Assembly: GCA_041739275.1 (NCBI GenBank)
Contig: JBGSOF010000054.1
Coordinates: forward strand, 1 to 45,119
Direction of reading: 5' to 3'
Source: WGMI01 sp041739275
GTDB taxonomy: Bacteria; Bacteroidota; Bacteroidia; Flavobacteriales; Schleiferiaceae
Length of the DNA stretch: 45,119 bases
Position numbers and translations under genes: made by a program. Below are positions 17,994 to 26,458 of this stretch, in pieces. How positions within the stretch are numbered: position 1 is the stretch's first letter; each line of letters starts with the position of its first letter. The notes beneath the pieces are model-generated. The model saw only the letters and a program-made list of their open reading frames with translations, was not told the DNA's origin and searched no databases.

Positions 17994-18766
17994 CAAAGGA
18001 CACCGAAGAGGCGGAGGGCCGAAGCGACGAGAACCACGGCTAAAGTCCAGCGAATGAGCTCTCGAGCCCAACTCAGTCGAATCAAGTATCGAACCCCGAT
18101 GCGCGCACCGATCGCTTGACCCAGCGCCAGCGCCAAGCCTGCATTCCAATCGAGGCGAGCGTCGAAAGAAAAAATCAAAAAAGGCGGTATGGTGAAGACC
18201 AAGGCCATAATCAACTTCAGCACATTGCTGTCGACCAAACTATACCGACTAAAAAGCACGAAAAATGCGAGCATAAACAAGCCGATTCCCATTTGAAGAA
18301 AGCCCGCGTAAATGCCCATCAACAAAAAACCAATCCACAAACCGGCAGTTTTCCGGGGGCCATTGGGGTCTGTGGCGCGATTCCAAACTTTTTTTCCCAA
18401 AAACAAAGTCGGAAAGAGCACGACCATCAAAATGCCGATCATCACCCTCATGGGTTCGTCGTCCACATAGAGCGCCAGCACTGCACCCGCAGTACTTCCG
18501 ATCAGACCCGGGAGGTAAAAAAAACGACTTTCGCGCATCAAGCTCCGGGTTTTGTCGTCTCGCGGCAACGAGAGCACCGAAGTGAGCGTTTGCACCAAAA
18601 CCCCGACGCGATTGGTGAGATTGGCTGCGGCCGCGGGCATTCCAAAAACAATGAGCAAGCTCAGAGTGATGCTGCTGCCGTTGCCCGCCAAGACATTGAT
18701 GATGCCCGCCGCAAAGCCCCCCGCAATGAGCAGCAACCAGACTTCGACACCCCAGTCTGCGCTCAT
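17993..18766 (-). CDS. TauE/SafE-family anion exporter
   Basis: A 257-residue inner-membrane protein of the TauE/SafE (DUF81) family, whose studied members export sulfite, sulfoacetate or related anions. The N-terminal half carries the family pattern GFAAGIINVLAGNGSSITL, followed by PAAAANLTNR; the second half repeats the topology (YAGFLQMGIGLFML). The ATG at 18766 overlaps the stop of the symporter gene by 4 nt (ATGA), and its own stop overlaps the ZIP start. Substrate unknown. Confidence 0.9.
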   Translation of the reverse strand: MSADWGVEVWLLLIAGGFAAGIINVLAGNGSSITLSLLIVFGMPAAAANLTNRVGVLVQTLTSVLSLPRDDKTRSLMRESRFFYLPGLIGSTAGAVLALYVDDEPMRVMIGILMVVLFPTLFLGKKVWNRATDPNGPRKTAGLWIGFLLMGIYAGFLQMGIGLFMLAFFVLFSRYSLVDSNVLKLIMALVFTIPPFLIFSFDARLDWNAGLALALGQAIGARIGVRYLIRLSWARELIRWTLAVVLVASALRLFGVL

Positions 18767-20526
18767 TCTCGACCGTATTTCCGCATAGACCAAATCAAGA
18801 CCCCTGCCGAGATCAGAGCCGAAGCCGACCAAAACAGGGTTTTGTCGCCCATGGAGAAAATCAGCGAGCCCAAGGCAAACAAGGTGGAATACGCAAAGAC
18901 CACCGCCGAAAACCAAGAGAGCAATAAGCCCGTTTGAAAGCGATTAGGGCCCAAACCACTGCCTTTCCACCAACCGTCGGGGCGGACGCGGCGGTAGAAC
19001 TCGCCTAAAACATCAATCTGAGTGGGTCGGGTTCTAAAGGTGATTGCGAGCCAGACCACCGTGGTGAAGCCTACCGTAAAATAAAAACTGCCGTTTGCGC
19101 GGACGAACTCCGCCCCGAATCGAGGCTCGAGCCAAATTTTTGCTACGGCCAAAGCCACAAAAGGCGCGATGGTGGCACTGATCTCGCTCCATGCATTCAC
19201 CCTCCACCAATACCAGCGCAAAATCAAGACCGAACCCAAGCCCGCTCCGCTCGCGATTAAGAATTGAGCAGCCTGATCGATGCTCCCGATGGCCGCGCTG
19301 ACAGGCAATGCGAGCAACATCAAAAAAACCGTGGCAAGGCGCGTGGCCCGCACCAATTTAGAATCGCGCTCAGGGTCGTTCTTCGAAAGCATAAAGCGGC
19401 CGTAGACGTCGTTCGACAAATAGCCCGCGCCCCAGTTGAGCTGAGTGCTCATGGTGCTCATGTAGGCCGAGAGAAAAGCGACGAACAGCAGCCCTTTAAG
19501 CCCCGAAGGCAGGTGGTCTCGCATCATCAAAACATAGCCTTCGGCAGCGCGCGCGGTGCCAAAATCAGGGTAGACCACCAAGACACAGAGCCCGACAACA
19601 ATCCACGGCCAGGGCCTCAAGGCATAATGCGCGACCTGAAAAAAGAGCGAACTGTACACCGCTCCCTTTTCGGATTCGACGCTCATCATTCGCTGAGAAA
19701 TGTAGCCCCCGCCCCCCGGTTCATTTCCCGGATACCAACTGGCCCACCATTGCAGGGCGAAATAGCTCAAAAACGCCCCCAGCCCCAGACTAAATCCACC
19801 GGTGGCCGATTCGACAGTGGTCGTACCCCAGGTCGGGAAAAAATCGAATCTCCAGGCCGGCAGCTTCGCCTTCAAGCCCTCGATGCCCCCAACTTCGGGC
19901 AATCGGAGCGCCACGACGGCCAAAGCAATCGAACCCGCCATGGCGAGCGCAAACTGAAACGCATCGGTCACGGCCACGCCCATCAGACCCGACAAGGCGC
20001 TGTAGACCGCAGTAAACGCGAGCAAAAGCGCCAAGGCCATAAAGACTTGTTGATCGGGCCAACCGAAGAAGCCTTTGATCAAGGTGAACATGGCTCGATT
20101 GACCCAGGCCATCACGATGAGGTTGAGAAACCCCCCGAGATAGACAGCCTTGATGCCTCTGAGCCAGAGCGCTTCTCTGCCTCCATAGCGCAATTCGATG
20201 AGCTCGGGTTCAGTGAGCACCCCTGCTCGCTGCCAATAGCGCGCAAAGAAGAAGGTGGTGAGCATGCCGCCCACCAACATATTCCACCAAAGCCAATTGC
20301 CCGAAATCCCGTTTTGCGCCACGCGCTCAGCCACCCACAGAGGAGTGTCTGCGGCAAAGGTGGTCGCCACCATGCTGAGGCCGGCCAGCCACCAAGGCAA
20401 ATTGCGCCCGCCGAGCAAGAAATCGCCCAAACTCTTGGACGCTGCTTTGCGAAACCAAGCCGCAATCAAGAGCGAGGCCAACAAATAGCCCCCAATAATG
20501 AGCAGATCGAGCGAGCTGAACGACAT
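18763..20526 (-). CDS. Sodium:solute symporter (SSS family)
   Basis: A 587-residue inner-membrane transporter with 13 or more hydrophobic segments, using the sodium gradient to import a solute. Family features are the N-terminal YLLASLLIAAWFRK helix, the DFLLGGRNLPWWLAGLSM segment and the AADTPLWVAERV stretch, and a conserved FVAFLSAYMSTMSTQLNWGA region in mid-protein (shortened here) that forms part of the sodium site in relatives. The ATG at 20526 is chosen as the natural start before helix 1. First gene of an operon with TauE/SafE and ZIP genes. Confidence 0.93.
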   Translation of the reverse strand: MSFSSLDLLIIGGYLLASLLIAAWFRKAASKSLGDFLLGGRNLPWWLAGLSMVATTFAADTPLWVAERVAQNGISGNWLWWNMLVGGMLTTFFFARYWQRAGVLTEPELIELRYGGREALWLRGIKAVYLGGFLNLIVMAWVNRAMFTLIKGFFGWPDQQVFMALALLLAFTAVYSALSGLMGVAVTDAFQFALAMAGSIALAVVALRLPEVGGIEGLKAKLPAWRFDFFPTWGTTTVESATGGFSLGLGAFLSYFALQWWASWYPGNEPGGGGYISQRMMSVESEKGAVYSSLFFQVAHYALRPWPWIVVGLCVLVVYPDFGTARAAEGYVLMMRDHLPSGLKGLLFVAFLSAYMSTMSTQLNWGAGYLSNDVYGRFMLSKNDPERDSKLVRATRLATVFLMLLALPVSAAIGSIDQAAQFLIASGAGLGSVLILRWYWWRVNAWSEISATIAPFVALAVAKIWLEPRFGAEFVRANGSFYFTVGFTTVVWLAITFRTRPTQIDVLGEFYRRVRPDGWWKGSGLGPNRFQTGLLLSWFSAVVFAYSTLFALGSLIFSMGDKTLFWSASALISAGVLIWSMRKYGRE

Positions 20527-20564
20527 GCGCGGCAAGTTAATCCGCAGGCCGATCAATCGGTCGC

Positions 20565-20572
20565 TAACTTTG
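20565..20572 (+). promoter_or_regulatory. -7 element giving a leaderless lipoprotein mRNA
   Basis: TAACTTTG matches TAnnTTTG exactly and ends 4 nt before the GTG start at 20577. With the usual -7 geometry transcription would begin on the start codon. Confidence 0.55.
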
Positions 20573-20576
20573 AGGC

Positions 20577-21029
20577 GTGAAAGAAATCGATTTCATCCAA
20601 GCATTGAAAACGAGCATTTCGGGTGGCCGAAGTTCGAAAAAGGCATCGTCGACCGGATTTTGGGCTCTGTGGGGGCTCGGAATCGCCGCGGTGGTCGGCT
20701 GTGCCCGCGAGCCGAAACAATCCGCGGTCGTCGAAGAGTTCGGTGTGCGCGCCACCGCCGAGCTCGGAGCCTACCCCATGGGTGCAGACAGCGCTTATCG
20801 GGTGCGGATTTCGTTTGAAAATAAAGGTAAAGCATCTGTTTTTGAGTGCATTACCAACCTAAAAGTGGGTGATGCGATTCACCGAGACACCACCGTTCAT
20901 TCCATAGACAGCGCCGGCTCGGCGGGGTCTGAAATTGTATTTGCAGACGTACCCTATCATGCCCGAATTCAGGCCGAGGTCCAACTCGAACTCCATCCAC
21001 AAGCCCTCTCCAAAACCGGAGAGCGATAA
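20577..21029 (+). CDS. Probable lipoprotein of unknown function
   Basis: A 150-residue protein starting at GTG. A hydrophobic helix (about 28-41) ends in the lipobox-like VVGC, so Cys42 may be lipidated; the 27 residues before the helix are long for a signal peptide. The mature part has beta-rich segments (RATAELGAY, YRVRISFENKG, IQAEVQLELH), like a small immunoglobulin-type fold. I do not recognise a family. Its 3' end overlaps the methyltransferase gene by about 71 nt. Confidence 0.6.
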   Translation: MKEIDFIQALKTSISGGRSSKKASSTGFWALWGLGIAAVVGCAREPKQSAVVEEFGVRATAELGAYPMGADSAYRVRISFENKGKASVFECITNLKVGDAIHRDTTVHSIDSAGSAGSEIVFADVPYHARIQAEVQLELHPQALSKTGER

Positions 21030-22203
21030 ACCCGGAGAACTCGCGCTGGTCGCGAAAACGCTTTCGGGTTTAGAACAAGTCCTGGCCGACGAATTGCGCA
21101 AGCTCGGGGCACGCGAAGTCGAACCCCTCCGAAGAGCGGTGTCTTTTCGAGGCGACAAAGGCTTTGTGTACAAGGCCAATCTATGCTTGAGAAGCGCCTT
21201 GAGGGTGCTGCTCCCCTTTCTCGATTTTGAAGCACAGAACACCGACGAACTCTACCGAAGGGCGACCGATTTTGACTGGAGTTCTCTGTTGACTCCCGAA
21301 TCGACCTTCGCCATTTCGTTTACCGTCAATTCCGAAGTTTTTACCCACGGGCAGTTTGCCGCTCAGCGACTCAAGGACGCGATTGTAGACCGAATTCGCA
21401 AGGATACGGGCGAGCGGCCGAGCGTAGACAAAGTGAAACCCGAGCTGCGCATCGACTTAATGATCGCGGGCAGTCGCGTGGTGATCTCGCTCGACAGCAG
21501 CGGCGATTCGCTGCACAGGCGCGGATACCGAACCGAGGCGGGCCTGGCTCCGCTCAACGAGGTCTTGGCGGCGGGCCTGTTGTTGCACACGGGTTGGAGG
21601 GGTGGAAAACCCTTGGTTGACCCTTTCTGCGGGGCCGGAACACTTGCGCTCGAAGCCGCCATGATTGCGCACGACATCCCGCCCGGTCTGTTCCGCAAAG
21701 ACTTTGGATTTATGCGCTGGGGCGATTACGAACCCGAATTGTTCGAAACCATTCGCGGCTCGAAAATGGAGCGACTTCGCGACGTCCATGCTGAAATACA
21801 CGGCTTCGACAACGATTTTCGGATGATTTCGAAGGCTATTTCCAACGCCAAAGATTCGAGCCTCGACGAATTTTGTCGCTTCGGTGTGGCCGATTTTTTT
21901 ATCAGACAAGCCAATTCTGATATAACGGACGAGAACCCGGGTATTTTGGTGATGAATCCGCCTTACGGTGAGAAGCTCGAACTCAAAGACCATCGATTTT
22001 TTGAACACCTCGGAGATCGGCTCAAAAAAGAGTACGGAGGTTGGGAAGCCTGGCTTCTCTTGCCCGAAGAAGTCGGAAGCATAGGGCTGAAACCCGACCG
22101 CAAGTTGCGGGTTTTCAATGGGGACATTCCCTGTGTGTGGAGCCGCTACGAACTTTTTTCGGGGAGTCGAAATAGGCGTTACGAAAGCCGCCCAAAACCC
22201 TGA
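20959..22203 (+). CDS. THUMP-domain RNA methyltransferase (RlmL-like)
   Basis: A 414-residue enzyme that probably makes m2G in 23S rRNA. An N-terminal THUMP RNA-binding region (about 25-180, with LGAREVEPLRRAVSF and the RGYRTEAGLAPLNEVLAA junction) is followed by the methyltransferase domain with DPFCGAGTLALEAA and the catalytic NPPYGEK (Asn333). This matches the RlmL half of E. coli RlmKL; the RlmK half is absent, as in most bacteria. The ATG at 20959 is preferred over 20935. It overlaps the upstream lipoprotein gene. Confidence 0.92.
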   Translation: MPEFRPRSNSNSIHKPSPKPESDKPGELALVAKTLSGLEQVLADELRKLGAREVEPLRRAVSFRGDKGFVYKANLCLRSALRVLLPFLDFEAQNTDELYRRATDFDWSSLLTPESTFAISFTVNSEVFTHGQFAAQRLKDAIVDRIRKDTGERPSVDKVKPELRIDLMIAGSRVVISLDSSGDSLHRRGYRTEAGLAPLNEVLAAGLLLHTGWRGGKPLVDPFCGAGTLALEAAMIAHDIPPGLFRKDFGFMRWGDYEPELFETIRGSKMERLRDVHAEIHGFDNDFRMISKAISNAKDSSLDEFCRFGVADFFIRQANSDITDENPGILVMNPPYGEKLELKDHRFFEHLGDRLKKEYGGWEAWLLLPEEVGSIGLKPDRKLRVFNGDIPCVWSRYELFSGSRNRRYESRPKP

Positions 22204-22238
22204 ACTTCGGGCAAGCGTTTGGCTGATTAAGCAGCCCG

Positions 22239-22246
22239 CACTTTTG
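22239..22246 (+). promoter_or_regulatory. -7-like element giving a leaderless pfkA mRNA
   Basis: CACTTTTG differs from TAnnTTTG at one position and ends 4 nt before the pfkA ATG. A TTTG lies upstream at 22218-22221, 17 nt away. Confidence 0.45.
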
Positions 22247-22250
22247 AACG

Positions 22251-23222
22251 ATGAAGAGAATCGGAGTGTTTACCTCGGGCGGAGACTCGCCCGGTATGAA
22301 TGCATGTCTGCGCGCCGCGGTGCGCACAGGGCTGAGCCGAGGGTTGGAAGTCTTTGGAATCTATCGCGGGTACGAGGGGATGATCGAAGGCGACATGATT
22401 CAGATGCAGTCTCAAGACGTCAGCAACATCCTCCAAAAAGGCGGAACCTTGCTCAAAACGGCGCGCAGCGAAGCCTTCAGAACGGTTGAAGGGCGGGCCA
22501 AAGCAGCGGCTCAACTGGCCAAGCACCAAATCGAAGGCCTGGTGGTGATCGGTGGAGACGGCTCGTTTAAAGGCGCCATGGCTTTGCATGCCGAGCAGGG
22601 AATTCGATGCATCGGTTGCCCGGGCACCATCGACAACGACCTCTTTGGCACCGACTACACCATTGGCTACGACACCGCCGTCAATACAGTGGTGCAGGCG
22701 GTCGACAAAATTCGCGACACGGCCAACTCGCACGATCGGCTGTTTATTGTGGAAGTGATGGGCAGAGACGCCGGGTTTATCGCTCTGCGCAGCGGCATTG
22801 CCACCGGAGCCGAGGCGGTGCTGATTCCCGAGACCAAGACCTACATCAACGAATTGATCGAATTGCTCGAACGCGGCTGGCAAAGGCACAAGTCGAGCGC
22901 CATCGTGATTGTGGCCGAGGGAGACGACGCAGGCGGCGCATACGAAGTCGCCGCCAAGGTGAAGGAAAAATTCAATCGCTACGACATTCGCGTCACGGTT
23001 TTGGGGCATCTGCAAAGAGGCGGGAGCCCGTCGGCCCTCGATCGAGTGATGGCGAGCCGCATGGGTCATGCCGCGGTAGACGCCTTGCTCTCCGGGCGAA
23101 CGGGCGAGATGGTGGGAGTTCTCAACAACGAAATTGCCTACACCCCGTTTGACAAAGCCACAAAACACCACCTTGAAGTGAGCCCCCATCTGACCGAGCT
23201 CATTCAAATCCTTTCGACCTAA
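22251..23222 (+). CDS. pfkA: ATP-dependent 6-phosphofructokinase
   Basis: Phosphorylates fructose 6-phosphate, the committed step of glycolysis. The 323-residue protein has the PfkA landmarks: TSGGDSPGMN (8-17), GGDGS (101-105), PGTIDND (124-130) with the catalytic Asp, and MGRDAG (170-175). Gly in the GGDGS position rather than Asp indicates an ATP-using, not a PPi-using, enzyme. Length is normal. It is separated by 9 nt from priA downstream, an unusual pairing that is probably only co-transcription. Confidence 0.97.
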   Translation: MKRIGVFTSGGDSPGMNACLRAAVRTGLSRGLEVFGIYRGYEGMIEGDMIQMQSQDVSNILQKGGTLLKTARSEAFRTVEGRAKAAAQLAKHQIEGLVVIGGDGSFKGAMALHAEQGIRCIGCPGTIDNDLFGTDYTIGYDTAVNTVVQAVDKIRDTANSHDRLFIVEVMGRDAGFIALRSGIATGAEAVLIPETKTYINELIELLERGWQRHKSSAIVIVAEGDDAGGAYEVAAKVKEKFNRYDIRVTVLGHLQRGGSPSALDRVMASRMGHAAVDALLSGRTGEMVGVLNNEIAYTPFDKATKHHLEVSPHLTELIQILST

Positions 23223-23231
23223 GTTCTTGCT

Positions 23232-25682
23232 TTGACCTGCGCCGATGTCTTGGTACCCGCACCCGTAGGTGGGTTGTTCACCTATCTCGTTCCCGAAAAC
23301 GGGTTCGAGCAGGTCGAAGTGGGTCATTGGGTGGTCGTTCCCTTTGGAGTGAGCCGCCACGTGCTGGGGCTCATTTCGGCTTTGCGAACTCGGTCGGAAC
23401 ACGAACGAAGCTTAAAGCACCTCGCCGCACTCGCACACGAAACCCCGGCATCTGAAGAGTCTATCCGCTTTTGGAAGTGGGTGTCTGCATACTATATGTG
23501 CCATCCGGGCGAAGTCCTCATGGCCGTTTTGCCCGGTGGATTTCGAATTGAACACCGAAGTCGAATTCGGGCCATCCCGGTAGCAAGCCCCGTGTCGAGC
23601 CCCGAGCAATCGGAACTCGAACCCCCGTTGAGCCCGCAGGCGCTCAGGCTTTATCAATGGCTGCTCGAAGCGGGAGAAACCGAAGTGCGGACGCTGGAAA
23701 AGCACTTCGACTCTCAGCACATCAGCCTCTCTATCAAAGAACTGCTCGAAAATTCATGGGCTGAACTCGACGGCTTTTGGGATCGAAAAATTCCCGAGCG
23801 CATTCGCATCGTGGTGCGGAGAAATCCCGAAGCCGACCTCCATCTCTGGAACGCGATCGTCGATGCGCGAAAACCACCGAAGCAAGCCGAATTGCTCGAG
23901 TGGTTTGATCAAAACGAATCTCAGGACGGAATCGAACGTTCGGTATTGAATAAAAAGTTTAGTTCTTCGGCACTCAAAAGTTTGATCGACAAGGATCTGC
24001 TTCAAATCGAAAGCCTCAAATTTTCAGATTCTTTCGATGTTCAGAATTCCGGGCAGCCCCTTCAAGAATTGAGCTCGGCGCAACAAACGGCGCTCGATGG
24101 AGTGCGGAAGGGTTTTGGCGAACAAAAAACCGTTTTGCTCCACGGGGTCACGGCTTCGGGCAAGACCGAACTCTACGCCCATTTGATTCGAGACGCCTTT
24201 GAGCAAGGGCGATCGGCCTTGTTCTTGCTGCCTGAAATTGCACTTACGTCGCAGATGATCAGGCGAATGCAGCGCCTCTTCGGTTCAGAGGTGATGGCCT
24301 ATCACAGCAAACTCTCCGAGCGCGAACGGCTCAATTGTTTTCGAAAAGTTTTGAAAGCCGATCGGCCTTTTTTAATCCTCGGCGCGCGCTCCGCACTGCT
24401 GCTGCCGTTTAAAAATCTCGGTTTGATCGTCGTGGACGAAGAACACGAAACTTCGTACAAACAAAACGACCCCGCTCCTCGATATCATGCGCGAGACAGC
24501 GCTTTGATGTTGGGCCGATTTCAGGCATGTCCTGTATTGCTGGGTTCGGCCACGCCTTCGCTCGAATCGATGATGCAGGCCCGAGAAGGCAAGTATGCTT
24601 ATGTCGCACTTTCAGAGCGCTTTAACAAGCAAAAACTGCCGCGTATCAAACTCAGTCGATTCCGACCGAAAGCGCCCGGTGGTTCAGAAGCCGAGCACGC
24701 GGTCGGAGAAGAACTGATGAGTGCTTTAAACCATGCCATCGAGGGTGGAAGGCAGGCTTTGCTCTTTCAAAACCGCCGCGGATTTTCGCCTTATGTGCAA
24801 TGCTCAGATTGTGGCGAGGTTCCGGGTTGTCCTCAATGCGATATCAGCCTGACCTTGCACCGTTCAAGCGGGCGATTGCGCTGTCATTATTGCGGGCATT
24901 CAGAGGCTTATCAGCAAGCCTGTACCCACTGCGGCTCGGTTGCGGTGCACTTTCGGGGCTTCGGAACCCAACGCCTCGAAGAAGAACTCGAAGAGCGAAA
25001 GCCCGACTGGCGAGTGGCTCGAATTGATCTCGACAGCACGCGAATCAAAAATGCGCTGAGCGAGGTCCTCGATGCTTTTGAGTCGGGAGAACTCGACCTG
25101 CTTGTGGGGACACAAATGGTTACCAAAGGACTGGATTTCAAGAATGTAGCTATAGTCGGAGTCGTTGATGCGGACGCCCTGATGCGGCAGCCCGACTTTA
25201 GAGCCGAAGAGCGCAGTTTCCAGCTTTTGGCACAGGTAGCGGGGCGAGCGGGGCGCGGAGAAGGCGAGGGAATGGTTTTAATTCAAACGGCAAACCCCGA
25301 ATTCGATTTGTACAAAGACCTGAGAGATGGAGATTTCGAAGCCGTCTACCGGCGTTTGCTCTACCGGCGGCAACTCTTTCGCTATCCGCCCTTTAGCAGG
25401 CTCATTCGAATCTTGCTGCTCCATCGCGATCCCGAGAGTGTGGAGCGCGCGGCGCGCAGCCTAGCCCCTCCCTTGAAGGCTTCGTTCGGAGAGGATCTAT
25501 TGGGCCCCGAAACGCCATCGATTGCCCGCTTGCGCGGAATGCATCAGCGGCAATTCCTGCTTAAGATTGACAGAGAAATTGCGCCGAGCACTTCAAAAAA
25601 CAAACTCGCCTTGATCCTCGAATCGGCTTCACGACAGCCCGAAATGAAGGGCGTTCGCGTGATTGTGGACGTAGACCCTTGA
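23232..25682 (+). CDS. priA: Primosomal replication-restart helicase PriA
   Basis: PriA reloads the replicative helicase at stalled forks. The 816-residue protein has the N-terminal DNA-binding domain (about 1-100), the helicase Walker A GVTASGKTE (about residue 305), the DEEH box VVDEEHE, and the PriA zinc region with paired cysteines CSDCGEVPGCPQC, CHYCG and CTHCG (about 523-570). The C-terminal helicase motifs TQMVTKGLDF and AGRAGRGEGEG follow. The start is TTG at 23232, 9 nt after the pfkA stop; the protein then begins like its relatives (ADVLVPAPVGGLFTYLVP). Confidence 0.95.
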   Translation: MTCADVLVPAPVGGLFTYLVPENGFEQVEVGHWVVVPFGVSRHVLGLISALRTRSEHERSLKHLAALAHETPASEESIRFWKWVSAYYMCHPGEVLMAVLPGGFRIEHRSRIRAIPVASPVSSPEQSELEPPLSPQALRLYQWLLEAGETEVRTLEKHFDSQHISLSIKELLENSWAELDGFWDRKIPERIRIVVRRNPEADLHLWNAIVDARKPPKQAELLEWFDQNESQDGIERSVLNKKFSSSALKSLIDKDLLQIESLKFSDSFDVQNSGQPLQELSSAQQTALDGVRKGFGEQKTVLLHGVTASGKTELYAHLIRDAFEQGRSALFLLPEIALTSQMIRRMQRLFGSEVMAYHSKLSERERLNCFRKVLKADRPFLILGARSALLLPFKNLGLIVVDEEHETSYKQNDPAPRYHARDSALMLGRFQACPVLLGSATPSLESMMQAREGKYAYVALSERFNKQKLPRIKLSRFRPKAPGGSEAEHAVGEELMSALNHAIEGGRQALLFQNRRGFSPYVQCSDCGEVPGCPQCDISLTLHRSSGRLRCHYCGHSEAYQQACTHCGSVAVHFRGFGTQRLEEELEERKPDWRVARIDLDSTRIKNALSEVLDAFESGELDLLVGTQMVTKGLDFKNVAIVGVVDADALMRQPDFRAEERSFQLLAQVAGRAGRGEGEGMVLIQTANPEFDLYKDLRDGDFEAVYRRLLYRRQLFRYPPFSRLIRILLLHRDPESVERAARSLAPPLKASFGEDLLGPETPSIARLRGMHQRQFLLKIDREIAPSTSKNKLALILESASRQPEMKGVRVIVDVDP

Positions 25683-25720
25683 AGGATCGGCCCATGTTTT
25701 TATCAACGCATTGAAGACAA

Positions 25721-25739
25721 CTCGCAGATTCCATGCGAG
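25721..25739. repeat. Small hairpin between priA and tpx
   Basis: CTCGCA (25721-25726) and TGCGAG (25734-25739) form a perfect 6-bp stem with a 7-nt loop. No T-run follows, so it is not a typical terminator. Confidence 0.35.
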
Positions 25740-25832
25740 AGAAGATGCAAAATGCGGGCTTATTTTGGACCTCAGAAACTGAACGACAGAACATCGATTT
25801 CCCTAGACTCACAACCCCCTCAAAAAAGACTC

Positions 25833-26333
25833 ATGGCCAGCATCACCTTGAAAGGAACCCCACTGAGAACTTCAGGCGAATTGCCCGCTGTAGGCAGCAT
25901 GGCACCCGAAGCGCATTTTACGGCCGTCGATCTCAGCGATTTCAAGCTTTCAGATCACCGCGGTAAAAAAGTGGTGATGAACATTTTCCCGAGCATCAAT
26001 ACGGGGGTTTGCGCCGCATCGGTTCGCCGGTTTAACGAAGAAGCTGCGGGGCTCGAAGACACCACCGTGTTGTGTATCAGCATCGACCTGCCTTTTGCAC
26101 AGAAGAGTTTCTGCGGAGCCGAAGGCATTGAAAACGTGGTGATGGGCAGCCCGATTCGCCCCGGAAACACTTTTGCGTCAGACTATGGCCTCACCATTCT
26201 CGACGGAATCTTTGCGGGTTTACTTTCTCGCGCCGTGGTAGTGATCGATGCCGACGGAAAGGTGATCTACACCGAACAGGTGCCCGAAATCGCCCAAGAG
26301 CCCGACTACAACAAGGCTTTGGCTGCGCTCTGA
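25833..26333 (+). CDS. tpx: Thiol peroxidase (Tpx-type peroxiredoxin)
   Basis: Reduces hydrogen peroxide and lipid hydroperoxides with thioredoxin as partner. The 166-residue protein has the atypical two-cysteine Tpx pattern: peroxidatic Cys60 in NTGVCAASVRRFNEE with Thr57, and resolving Cys94 in FCGAEG. The conserved N-terminus ITLKGTP and the VVVIDADGKVIYTEQVPEI strand also fit. The ATG at 25833 gives the usual length; the frame runs open from 25752 but that extension is not seen in the family. Confidence 0.96.
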   Translation: MASITLKGTPLRTSGELPAVGSMAPEAHFTAVDLSDFKLSDHRGKKVVMNIFPSINTGVCAASVRRFNEEAAGLEDTTVLCISIDLPFAQKSFCGAEGIENVVMGSPIRPGNTFASDYGLTILDGIFAGLLSRAVVVIDADGKVIYTEQVPEIAQEPDYNKALAAL

Positions 26334-26355
26334 AGAATCGAGTGAGGATTGAATA

Positions 26356-26395
26356 AAGTCCTTTTGACCGGTTTGTTCGCTCGGGGTAAGGACTT
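26356..26395. repeat. Inverted repeat between tpx and the DUF481 gene
   Basis: AAGTCCTT (26356-26363) and AAGGACTT (26388-26395) are perfect 8-bp arms around a 24-nt loop that has CCGG and TCGG inside. No T-run follows on the + strand. It could terminate tpx weakly or act upstream of the next gene. Confidence 0.4.
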
Positions 26396-26446
26396 GTTCG
26401 GGCAACTCCGGTGGTCGGATACACAGGTTGTTTGCGCCCAATCTCC

Positions 26447-26454
26447 GAAGTTTG
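26447..26454 (+). promoter_or_regulatory. -7-like element giving a leaderless DUF481 mRNA
   Basis: GAAGTTTG differs from TAnnTTTG only in the first base and ends 4 nt before the ATG at 26459. No clear -33 element at the usual distance. Confidence 0.4.
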
Positions 26455-26458
26455 AGCG

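Noticed and set aside
19264..20580. A 438-codon plus-strand open frame over the symporter gene
   Set aside because: It is Arg/His/Gln-rich with no hydrophobic core, typical of an antisense shadow of a membrane-protein gene.
22227..23402. A 391-codon minus-strand open frame over pfkA
   Set aside because: It is antisense to an unmistakable pfkA and has no recognisable domain.
23232..25682. Frameshift or disruption in priA because of the TTG start
   Set aside because: The protein from TTG 23232 begins as the family does and all zinc and helicase motifs are present in one frame.
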